Source of the DNA: Paracoccus seriniphilus
Lineage (GTDB): Bacteria > Pseudomonadota > Alphaproteobacteria > Rhodobacterales > Rhodobacteraceae
DNA length: 64,000 bases
Assembly: GCF_028553745.1 (NCBI RefSeq)
Contig: NZ_CP067129.1
Coordinates: forward strand, 1,470,501-1,534,500
Direction of reading: 5' to 3'
The notes under the pieces were generated by a model. That model was not told the origin of the DNA. It was given only the letters and a program-made list of their open reading frames with translations, and did no database searches. Position numbers and translations under genes: made by a program. Below, piece after piece: positions 1 to 7,077 of this stretch. Within the stretch, counting starts at the first letter, position 1. Each line of letters opens with the position of its first letter.

Positions 1-671
1 TCGACATGTCCACGGGGCTCTATGCCCAGCAGGCACTGGCCGCCGCTCTCTATGCCCGTCGTGACGGTGCCGAGGGGCGCAAGATCGAGGTCAGCCTGCT
101 GGAGGCCGCGGCCAGCATCCAGGCCGTGAGACTGCTCAGCGGCTATCGCACCGGACCGCGCCGCGCCTCGACGGCACCTTCGGGAACCTTCAGGACCAGC
201 GACGGCCATATCCAGATCAATATCGTGCGCGATCACGAATTCGAGACCTTCTGCAAGCTGCTGGATCTGGACGAACTCTGGCAGAACCAGAAATACCGCA
301 GCATTGCCGGACGGCTGGAGGATATCGACATCCTCAACGATCACGTCCGCGCCATCACCGAGGGCTGGAAGGCCGCCGAACTGTCCGATCTGCTGAGCGG
401 GGCCGGTCTGCAGAACGAGGTGGTGCAGACCTATCGGGATCTGGTCCGCCATCCGCAGGCCGAGGCCGTCGGCGTCTTCTCTTGGCTGCAACAGGAGGGC
501 GCGGATGATCCATGGCCGGTGCCCAATATCCCCGGATTGCCGGCTTTCGTTCCCGGTGATGCGGCGGCCCAGTCTCCGCGGGTCGGCCAGCACACCCGAC
601 AGATCCTGACCGAGCTTGGCTACGCCAAAGACCAGATCGACGCGCTTTATGCACAGGGCGTGGTCGCATGA
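1..671 (+). CDS. Class III (CaiB/BaiF family) CoA-transferase, C-terminal part
   Basis: The reading frame is already open at the window edge, so this is the C-terminal ~222 residues of a protein whose family is usually near 400. The first complete codon (3-5) is Asp, followed by MSTGLYA. In this family the Asp before the S/N-TG motif carries the acyl/CoA intermediate, so the catalytic residue is just inside the window. The enzyme would move CoA from a donor thioester to a carboxylic acid. The ATG at position 6 is therefore internal, not a start. It heads a run of same-strand genes for a CMD-like protein, aldehyde dehydrogenase, thiolase and a beta-oxidation fusion, which suggests it activates the acid made by that pathway. 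The substrate is unknown. Confidence 0.85.
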   Translation, partial: DMSTGLYAQQALAAALYARRDGAEGRKIEVSLLEAAASIQAVRLLSGYRTGPRRASTAPSGTFRTSDGHIQINIVRDHEFETFCKLLDLDELWQNQKYRSIAGRLEDIDILNDHVRAITEGWKAAELSDLLSGAGLQNEVVQTYRDLVRHPQAEAVGVFSWLQQEGADDPWPVPNIPGLPAFVPGDAAAQSPRVGQHTRQILTELGYAKDQIDALYAQGVVA

Positions 672-708
672 CATCGCCCTTGGGCGCAGATCAGAAGGAA
701 ACAGACAG

Positions 709-1104
709 ATGAATGACAAATTGTTCGAACTTGGGCTGGAACAACGCAAGGCGGTTGTCGGCGCGGAATATGTCGAAAGGAACCTTGCCGCTGCGGATGA
801 TTTTTCGCGCCCATTTCAAGAGGCGATGACCGCATGGTGCTGGGGGTTTGGCTGGGGCGATGAGACCATTGACCACAAGACACGCTCGATGCTGAACCTC
901 GTGATGCTGGCGGCTCTTGGCAAGATGCATGAATGGGAAATTCACTGCAACGGCGCGATCAACAACGGCGTCAGCAAGGAAGAAATCCGCTCGATCATCC
1001 ATATCATCGGTATCTATTGCGGTGTCCCCCAGTCGCTGGAGTGCTTTCGCCATGCGCGCAAGGTGCTGGAAGAACGCGGGCTGCTGGATGCGGCCGACTC
1101 GTGA
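709..1104 (+). CDS. Carboxymuconolactone decarboxylase (CMD) family protein
   Basis: This 131-residue all-helical protein fits the length of PcaC-type CMD proteins. The motif WEIHCNGAINNG, with His79, matches the conserved active-site stretch of gamma-carboxymuconolactone decarboxylases. The start MNDKLFELG at 709 is preceded by AGAAGGAA. An upstream in-frame start at 616 would overlap the CoA-transferase and has no site, so I rejected it. The stop lies 29 bp before the ALDH start. Classical PcaC acts in the protocatechuate branch, but no pcaB, pcaD or pcaIJ gene is beside it, so true 4-carboxymuconolactone decarboxylation is only one possibility. CMD-like proteins are also common in uncharacterised CoA-ester catabolic operons. 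Confidence 0.8.
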   Translation: MNDKLFELGLEQRKAVVGAEYVERNLAAADDFSRPFQEAMTAWCWGFGWGDETIDHKTRSMLNLVMLAALGKMHEWEIHCNGAINNGVSKEEIRSIIHIIGIYCGVPQSLECFRHARKVLEERGLLDAADS

Positions 1105-1133
1105 CCCGCAAAGCAAAGCATCAGGAGCCAAGC

Positions 1134-2594
1134 GTGACGACAGTTGACAGACATTACATTGACGGGGTTTGGGTTGCCGGTCAGGGCGGCAGAACCGTGC
1201 CGATCATGAACCCCGCGACCGAGGCACCGATCGGCTCGGTCACGCTTGGCTCCCCGGCGGACGTGGATCTGGCGGTCGCTGCCGCAAGCCGCGCCTTCGA
1301 GGGCTTTTCGCGCACTGCGAAGGCAGAGCGGCTGGACCTCTTGCGCGCATTGCAAAGGGCCCTTGAGGCGCGCATCGAGGATATGGCGCAGGCCATAAGC
1401 CAGGAGATGGGCGCTCCCATTACCTTGGCGCGCAATGCGCAGGCCGGTTGCGGTCCGCGCCATGTGGCGGCCTTCATTGCCGCGCTTGAGGCGCTGGAAG
1501 AAGAATACTCCCTGCCCAATGGCGATACCATCCGCAAGGAGCCGATCGGGGTCTGCGGGCTGATCACCCCGTGGAACTGGCCGATCAACCAGATCGCGCA
1601 GAAGGTCGTGCCGGCACTGGCAGTCGGGGCGACATCCGTCCTCAAACCCTCGGAACATACCCCGCTGTCGGCGGAGATCTTTGCGCAATGCGTGCATGAG
1701 GCGGGCTATCCGCCGGGCGTGTTCAACATGGTCTTTGGCGATGGCGCAGATGTGGGCAGTGCCATGTCGCGCCATCCCGATATTGCCATGATGTCCTTTA
1801 CCGGGTCCACCCGCGCCGGGGCGATGGTTTCGCGCGACAGCGCCGAAACCGTCAAGCGTGTGGCGCTGGAACTGGGGGGGAAATCGGCCAATCTCGTCTT
1901 TGCCGATTGTGATCTCGAGACATGTGTTCCGGCATCGGTCAGGCGCTGCTTCCTGAACACCGGGCAGGGCTGCAATGCGCCCACGCGCATGCTGGTCGAA
2001 CGCAGCTGCTATGACAGGGTTCTGGAGATTGTGCGGGAGACCGCCGAAAGCCAGGCTGTCGATGACCCGGCCAAAGAGGGCCCCCATATCGGCCCCCTGT
2101 TCGACAAGATGCAATACGACCGGGTCCAGATGATGATCGATGTCGGGTTGCAGGAAGGCGCGCGACTGCTGGCGGGCGGGCCGGGTCGGCCTGACGGATT
2201 GGGGACCGGCTGGTTCGCCCGGCCGACGGTTTTTGCCGATGTTGGAAACGACATGCGCATTGCGCGGGAAGAAATCTTCGGTCCTGTCCTTTCGGTGATC
2301 CCCTTTGACAGCGAAGAGGAAGCCATCCGTATCGCCAATGACAGCGATTACGGACTGGCCGCCTATATCCAGACCGGCAGCGCGGCGCGGGCGCGTCGGG
2401 TGGCGGCGCAGTTGCGCGCCGGAGTGGTCGCGATCAACGGGCAGGGTGCCGGCGCGGGTTCGCCCTTTGGTGGCTACAAGCAGTCCGGCAACGGGCGCGA
2501 AGGCGGCCAGTTCGGGCTGGAGGAATATCTGGAGGTCAAGGTGATGCCCTCGATAGATGCGATGGTCGCAGCCGGTCGCTTCACCGCACCCTGA
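1134..2594 (+). CDS. NAD(P)-dependent aldehyde dehydrogenase
   Basis: This is a 486-residue enzyme of the ALDH superfamily that oxidises an aldehyde to its acid. The general base Glu246 sits in LELGGK, and the nucleophile Cys280 sits in NTGQGCNAPTRM. PWNWP and the C-terminal PFGGYKQSGNGREGG element are also present. I take the start as the GTG at 1134, which follows CAGGAG. An in-frame GTG at 1101 overlaps the stop of the CMD-like gene and is the alternative. The long N-terminal extension of the open frame is not ALDH-like. The gene is 24 bp upstream of the thiolase and probably supplies the acid that the CoA-transferase activates. The aldehyde is unknown. Confidence 0.9.
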   Translation: MTTVDRHYIDGVWVAGQGGRTVPIMNPATEAPIGSVTLGSPADVDLAVAAASRAFEGFSRTAKAERLDLLRALQRALEARIEDMAQAISQEMGAPITLARNAQAGCGPRHVAAFIAALEALEEEYSLPNGDTIRKEPIGVCGLITPWNWPINQIAQKVVPALAVGATSVLKPSEHTPLSAEIFAQCVHEAGYPPGVFNMVFGDGADVGSAMSRHPDIAMMSFTGSTRAGAMVSRDSAETVKRVALELGGKSANLVFADCDLETCVPASVRRCFLNTGQGCNAPTRMLVERSCYDRVLEIVRETAESQAVDDPAKEGPHIGPLFDKMQYDRVQMMIDVGLQEGARLLAGGPGRPDGLGTGWFARPTVFADVGNDMRIAREEIFGPVLSVIPFDSEEEAIRIANDSDYGLAAYIQTGSAARARRVAAQLRAGVVAINGQGAGAGSPFGGYKQSGNGREGGQFGLEEYLEVKVMPSIDAMVAAGRFTAP

Positions 2595-2618
2595 GCGCTA
2601 TCCGGAAAGGAGCACGGA

Positions 2619-3809
2619 ATGCTTGACGCCTATATCTATGACGGTTTGCGCAGTCCTTTTGGACGGTACGGCGGCGCACTGGCCGATATCCGCCCCGACG
2701 ATCTGATGGCCCAGGTCATTGCGGCCCTGATGGCGCGAAGCGATCTGCCGCAGGGCAAGATCGAGGACGTGGTGCTGGGCAATGTCTGCCAGTCCGGCGA
2801 GGACAGTCGCAACCTGGCGCGCTTTGCGGGCTTGCTTGCCGGACTGCCGCAAGAGGCCGGAGCGCAGACCGTCAACCGGCTGTGTGGCTCGGGGATGGCA
2901 GCTGCGCTGGATGTGGCACGGGCCGTCACTCTTGGCGAGGGCGAACTTTTCGTCGCGGGCGGGGTCGAAAGCATGACACGCGCGCCGCTGGTCATGGCCA
3001 AGGCTGCAACCGCATGGTCGCGCAAGGGCGAGATCCATGATGCCACTGCGGGAAAGCCTTTTCCCAACCCCCGCTTCCAGGCGCAGTTCGGCGGCGACAG
3101 CATGCCGCAGACCGCCGACAATCTTGCGGCGGAATTCGGCATCTCGCGCGACGCCTGTGATCGCTATGCCCTCGCCAGCCAGCAACGTTACGAAAGCGCG
3201 CGGGCCAGCGGCTTCTTTGCCGATGAGATCATCCCAGTTTCCATCACCGGGCCCAAAGGGGCCGTTCAGGTGGTGGATCGGGACGAACACCCCCGTCCGG
3301 ACACGACGCTGGACAGGATGGCGCGGTTGCCCAGCCTGGCCACGGATGGCGTGGTCACGGCGGCCAATGCCTCGGGGATCAATGACGGTGCCGGGGCGCT
3401 GGTGATCGGCCGTGCCGGCCTGGGTTCCAGGCCGCGCGCACGCATCCTTGCCGGGGCGGTCTCGGGCGTGGCACCACGGGTCATGGGGCTGGGTCCGGCG
3501 CAGGCCATTCCCAAGGCGCTGGATCGCGCCGGGCTGACCCTGTCGCAAATGGATGTGCTGGAAATCAACGAAGCCTTTGCCGCGCAGGTGCTGGCATGTT
3601 GCGACAGTCTTGGTCTGGCGCATGACGAGCCCCGGCTCAATCCAAATGGTGGGGCCATCGCCATCGGCCATCCGCTTGGGGCTTCGGGGGCGCGGTTGAT
3701 CCTGACCGGGCTGCGCCAGCTAGAGGCCATCGGCGGGCGCTATGCCTGCCTGTCGATGTGCATCGGCTTCGGCCAGGGCATTGCAATGATCATCGAACGG
3801 CTGGACTGA
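2619..3809 (+). CDS. Acetyl-CoA C-acyltransferase (thiolase) of PcaF/PaaJ type
   Basis: This 396-residue degradative thiolase cleaves a 3-oxoacyl-CoA with free CoA. Cys89 in NRLCGSGM is the acylated nucleophile, His351 lies in AIGHPLGASGA, and Cys381 in SMCIGFGQG is the second catalytic Cys. The AGGVESMTRAP and GGDSMPQTADN segments resemble 3-oxoadipyl-CoA thiolases (PcaF, PaaJ), which also carry a non-Gly residue in the CIGxGQG loop. The start at 2619 follows GGAAAGGAG. It precedes the hydratase/dehydrogenase fusion by 18 bp, so the two would carry out consecutive beta-oxidation steps. The exact chain, whether oxoadipyl-CoA or another acyl group, is not decided by the sequence. Confidence 0.88.
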   Translation: MLDAYIYDGLRSPFGRYGGALADIRPDDLMAQVIAALMARSDLPQGKIEDVVLGNVCQSGEDSRNLARFAGLLAGLPQEAGAQTVNRLCGSGMAAALDVARAVTLGEGELFVAGGVESMTRAPLVMAKAATAWSRKGEIHDATAGKPFPNPRFQAQFGGDSMPQTADNLAAEFGISRDACDRYALASQQRYESARASGFFADEIIPVSITGPKGAVQVVDRDEHPRPDTTLDRMARLPSLATDGVVTAANASGINDGAGALVIGRAGLGSRPRARILAGAVSGVAPRVMGLGPAQAIPKALDRAGLTLSQMDVLEINEAFAAQVLACCDSLGLAHDEPRLNPNGGAIAIGHPLGASGARLILTGLRQLEAIGGRYACLSMCIGFGQGIAMIIERLD

Positions 3810-3827
3810 GCGGGGAGAAAGACCGAA

Positions 3828-5954
3828 ATGAAGGATGCAATCACGGATATCCTGCGGGTCGAGATCGAAGACGGAATCGGCCTGATCTGCCTGAACAAAC
3901 CACCGGTCAATGCGCTGGGTGTGGCATTGCGCACAGCCATTCACGCGGCCTATGGGACGCTGCGCGACGATCCGGCGGTCAAGGCAATCGTTCTTTATGG
4001 CGAGGGGCGTTTCTTTTCCGCCGGGGCCGACATCAAGGATTTCGGCAAGGCCGATCTTCAACCGACCCTGCCGCAGGTTCTCAAGGCATTGCAGGATAGC
4101 GACAAGCCCGTGGTCACGGCCCTGCATGGTGTGGCCTTTGGCGGAGCGCTGGAACTGGCGCTGGCCACCCATCTGCGGGTCGGGCTGAACGGTCTGCGCA
4201 TTGCGCTGCCCGAGGTCCGGCTGGGGCTGTTGCCCGGTGCCGGCGGTGCGCAGCGCCTGCCCCGGCTGACGGGGATCGCAGCTGCAATCGACATCATCTG
4301 CTCGGGGCGCGAGGTCGGGGCACAAGAGGCCCTTGGTCTGGGCATCATTGACCGGCTGGCCGATGGGTCCCCTCGTGAGGCCGGGCTGGCTGCCGCGCGC
4401 GATATTCTGGCCGGCCGGCTGACGCCGCGCCAGACCGACAGGCTGAGCGCGGGCGAAGATCCGCAAGCCGTCGAAGCAGCGCGCCAACGCCTGACGGCCA
4501 AACGACCCGCGCTGCTTGCGCCACTGAAGGCGCTGGAGGCGGTCACCGCGGCAAGCCTGCCCATCGAGGAGGGGCTTGCAAGGGAACGCGCCCTGTTCAT
4601 GGAACTGATGCAGGGCGAGGAACGCGCCGGTCTGGTTCATGCCTTTTTTGCCGAACGCGCCACCAGCAAGATCCCCGAAAGCACGGCACCCCTGCGCCTG
4701 ATCGAACAGGTGGCGGTGATCGGTGGCGGTACCATGGGCGTCGGCATTGCCACCAGCCTGCTGATCGCAGGCTATCGCGTGCAGTTGATCGAGGCACAGG
4801 GTGAGCGCCTGCCAGCGGTGCGCGCCGCTATCGAGGCCAATCTGGCCGGCGCCCTGAAGCGGGGCAAGCTGACCGCGAATGGCCATGGCGATGCTCTGCT
4901 GGGTTTCAGTTGTGGCGAGGCGCTGGAGGCGGCGGCGAATGCGGATCTGGTCATCGAGGCCATTTTCGAGGATATCTCGGCCAAGACCGAACTCTTCGCC
5001 CGGCTGGACCGGATCTGCAAGACCGGCGCGATTCTGGCCAGCAATACCTCCTATCTGGATGTGAATCTCATCGCCGAGGCCACCTCGCGCCCGGCGGATG
5101 TGATCGGCCTGCATTTCTTTTCGCCCGCACATATCATGCGGCTGCTTGAGGTGGTCGTGGCGGATCGGACTGCGCCGGATTGCGTCAGCACCGCCTTCGC
5201 GCTGGCGCGCAGGTTGGGCAAGGTGCCGGTGCGGGCAGGGGTCTGCGATGGTTTCATCGGCAATCGCATCCTGACCCAATACCGACGCGCGGCCGAATAC
5301 CTGTTGCTGGATGGCGCCAGCTTTGAAGAGATTGACAGCGCACTAGAGGAATTCGGCTTTGCGATGGGGCCCTTTGCGGTCTCGGACCTGGCCGGGCTGG
5401 ACGTTGCCAAGGCCACCCGTGACCGCAAGGCCGCGACCCGCCCCCCGGATGAACGCTATTCTCGCGTGGCCGATCTGATCTGCGCGCAGGGCTGGTACGG
5501 GCGCAAGACCGGTCGCGGCTATTACATCTATGACAAGGCCGCACCCCGGCGTGCCAATCCCGATGTTCTGGCAATCATCGATGATGAACGCAGGGTCTTG
5601 GGTATCACCGCGCGCGCGTTCAGCAATCAGGAGATCGTCGACCGCTGCCTGACGGCGATGATCGCCGAGGCCGTGCGCGTCATCGAAGAGGGTGTGGCGC
5701 TGCGTCCGGTCGATGTCGATGCGGTCGAACTGTTCGGCTATGGCTTTCCCCGCCATCGCGGCGGGCCGATGTTCCAGGCGGATCGGATCGGGCTGCCCGT
5801 CCTGATCGACCGGATCGAGAGATTCTCCCGCGAAGACCCGCAGTTCTGGCGCGTGCCCGAACTGCTGCGCCGCATGGCGCAGGCGGGGGAAGGCTTTGCG
5901 CCGATGAACGACCAACCACTTTCAACGACCGAAAAGAGAAACTCCCATGAGTGA
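3828..5954 (+). CDS. Enoyl-CoA hydratase / 3-hydroxyacyl-CoA dehydrogenase fusion (FadB/FadJ-like)
   Basis: This 708-residue bifunctional protein matches the size of FadJ and peroxisomal multifunctional enzymes. Residues ~1-190 are a crotonase fold with FFSAGADIKDFG, HGVAFGGALE and Glu129 in the PEV motif before LGLLPGAGGAQRLPR. From about residue 295 an NAD-binding Rossmann segment begins (AVIGGGTMGVGIA), followed by SNTSYLD and the catalytic-His region GLHFFSPAHIM. It would hydrate a trans-2-enoyl-CoA and oxidise the 3-hydroxyacyl-CoA, feeding the thiolase upstream. The start at 3828 follows GGGGAGAAAGA. The last 8 bp overlap the next gene, indicating translational coupling. A partner thiolase subunit like FadA would be the gene at 2619. 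Confidence 0.92.
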   Translation: MKDAITDILRVEIEDGIGLICLNKPPVNALGVALRTAIHAAYGTLRDDPAVKAIVLYGEGRFFSAGADIKDFGKADLQPTLPQVLKALQDSDKPVVTALHGVAFGGALELALATHLRVGLNGLRIALPEVRLGLLPGAGGAQRLPRLTGIAAAIDIICSGREVGAQEALGLGIIDRLADGSPREAGLAAARDILAGRLTPRQTDRLSAGEDPQAVEAARQRLTAKRPALLAPLKALEAVTAASLPIEEGLARERALFMELMQGEERAGLVHAFFAERATSKIPESTAPLRLIEQVAVIGGGTMGVGIATSLLIAGYRVQLIEAQGERLPAVRAAIEANLAGALKRGKLTANGHGDALLGFSCGEALEAAANADLVIEAIFEDISAKTELFARLDRICKTGAILASNTSYLDVNLIAEATSRPADVIGLHFFSPAHIMRLLEVVVADRTAPDCVSTAFALARRLGKVPVRAGVCDGFIGNRILTQYRRAAEYLLLDGASFEEIDSALEEFGFAMGPFAVSDLAGLDVAKATRDRKAATRPPDERYSRVADLICAQGWYGRKTGRGYYIYDKAAPRRANPDVLAIIDDERRVLGITARAFSNQEIVDRCLTAMIAEAVRVIEEGVALRPVDVDAVELFGYGFPRHRGGPMFQADRIGLPVLIDRIERFSREDPQFWRVPELLRRMAQAGEGFAPMNDQPLSTTEKRNSHE

Positions 5955-7002
5955 AAATGGCGGACCGCCTCTGGTCACTGTCAGCGAGGCACTCAGCTTT
6001 GACGAGGCCGCGCTGCAACGCTATCTTGCCGATATCCTGCCGGGTTTCGACGGCCCGCTGACGGTACGCCAGTTCAATGCCGGGCAAAGCAATCCGACCT
6101 ATCAACTTGCGGTCAGGGATCGCAAATACGTGCTGCGCAAGAAGCCACCGGGCACGCTGTTGCCTTCGGCTCATGCCGTGGACAGGGAATATCGGGTCAT
6201 GGAGGCGCTGCGCGATACGCCGGTCCCGGTGCCCCGGATGCTGCATCTGTGTCGCGATGCTTCGATCATCGGAAGCGATTTCTATGTCATGGAAATGGTT
6301 GAAGGTCGGGTCTTCCATGATCCCAGCCTGCCCGGATTGACCCCGCCGGACAGACGGGCCTTCTATGACAGCTTCATCAAGGCGCTGGCCGATCTGCACG
6401 CGGTGCGTCCCGAGACGGTGGGGCTGGCCGATTTCGGCCGCCCGCAAGGGTTCCTGTCGCGGCAGGTCCAGCGCTGGAGCAAGCAATATGTCGCAACGGA
6501 AACCGAAACCATCGCGGCGATGGACAAACTGATGGACTGGCTGCCGGCCAATCTGCCTCAGGATGACGAAGCCGCAATCGTGCATGGCGATTTCCGGCCG
6601 GGCAACGCCATGGCGGGCCAGCATTCCCCCGAGGTGATCGCCCTGCTTGACTGGGAACTTTGCACCCTTGGGCATCCTCTGGCCGATCTGGGTTATGTCT
6701 GCGCCAATTATCACGCCGATCAATTGCCCACCGGACAGTTCAAGGGGCTGGACTTCACGGCCCTTGGCATTCCCACTGAACAGGAGTTCCTGGACCTCTA
6801 TTGCCATTATTCGGGGCGGGACCGGATTTCCAACCACCTGTTCTTCGTCGTGTTTTCCTTCTTTCGCAGCGCGGCGATCATCCAGGGCGTCTACAAGCGG
6901 GGGCTGGAGGGCAATGCCTCTTCGCGCAAGGCCTTGTCGCTTGGACATCTTGCCCGCGTCAGAGCAGAAAATGCGTGGAGAATTGTCGAGCAGAACTTCT
7001 GA
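5947..7002 (+). CDS. APH-fold phosphotransferase family protein (ACAD10/11 N-terminal-like)
   Basis: This 351-residue protein has an aminoglycoside-phosphotransferase-like kinase fold. The nucleotide-site segment is FNAGQSNPTYQL with YVLRKKPPG, the catalytic loop is IVHGDFRPGN (His213, Asp215), and the metal-binding Asp is in LLDWELCTLGHPLADLGY. This subfamily is related to the N-terminal domain of the eukaryotic acyl-CoA dehydrogenases ACAD10/11. That domain is reported to phosphorylate 4-hydroxyacyl-CoAs. In bacteria these genes lie beside acyl-CoA dehydrogenases and beta-oxidation genes. Placement at the end of this operon, overlapping the fusion gene, suggests phosphorylation of a hydroxyacyl intermediate. 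That role is inferred; antibiotic resistance is unlikely. Confidence 0.8.
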   Translation: MSENGGPPLVTVSEALSFDEAALQRYLADILPGFDGPLTVRQFNAGQSNPTYQLAVRDRKYVLRKKPPGTLLPSAHAVDREYRVMEALRDTPVPVPRMLHLCRDASIIGSDFYVMEMVEGRVFHDPSLPGLTPPDRRAFYDSFIKALADLHAVRPETVGLADFGRPQGFLSRQVQRWSKQYVATETETIAAMDKLMDWLPANLPQDDEAAIVHGDFRPGNAMAGQHSPEVIALLDWELCTLGHPLADLGYVCANYHADQLPTGQFKGLDFTALGIPTEQEFLDLYCHYSGRDRISNHLFFVVFSFFRSAAIIQGVYKRGLEGNASSRKALSLGHLARVRAENAWRIVEQNF

Positions 7003-7077
7003 TGCGCGGGGCGGATCGTGGATCGGTTCCTTGAATCCGTTTCTTCGGACAGAAAAATCGCGTGATACGGGCGGGCA

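Noticed and set aside
1..6. ATG at position 6 as start of the first gene
   Set aside because: The frame is open to the window edge and the codon before it is the catalytic Asp of the family, so the gene begins upstream of the window.
3720..5279. 519-residue minus-strand open frame opposite the beta-oxidation fusion
   Set aside because: Antisense of a well-supported gene; no recognisable domain.
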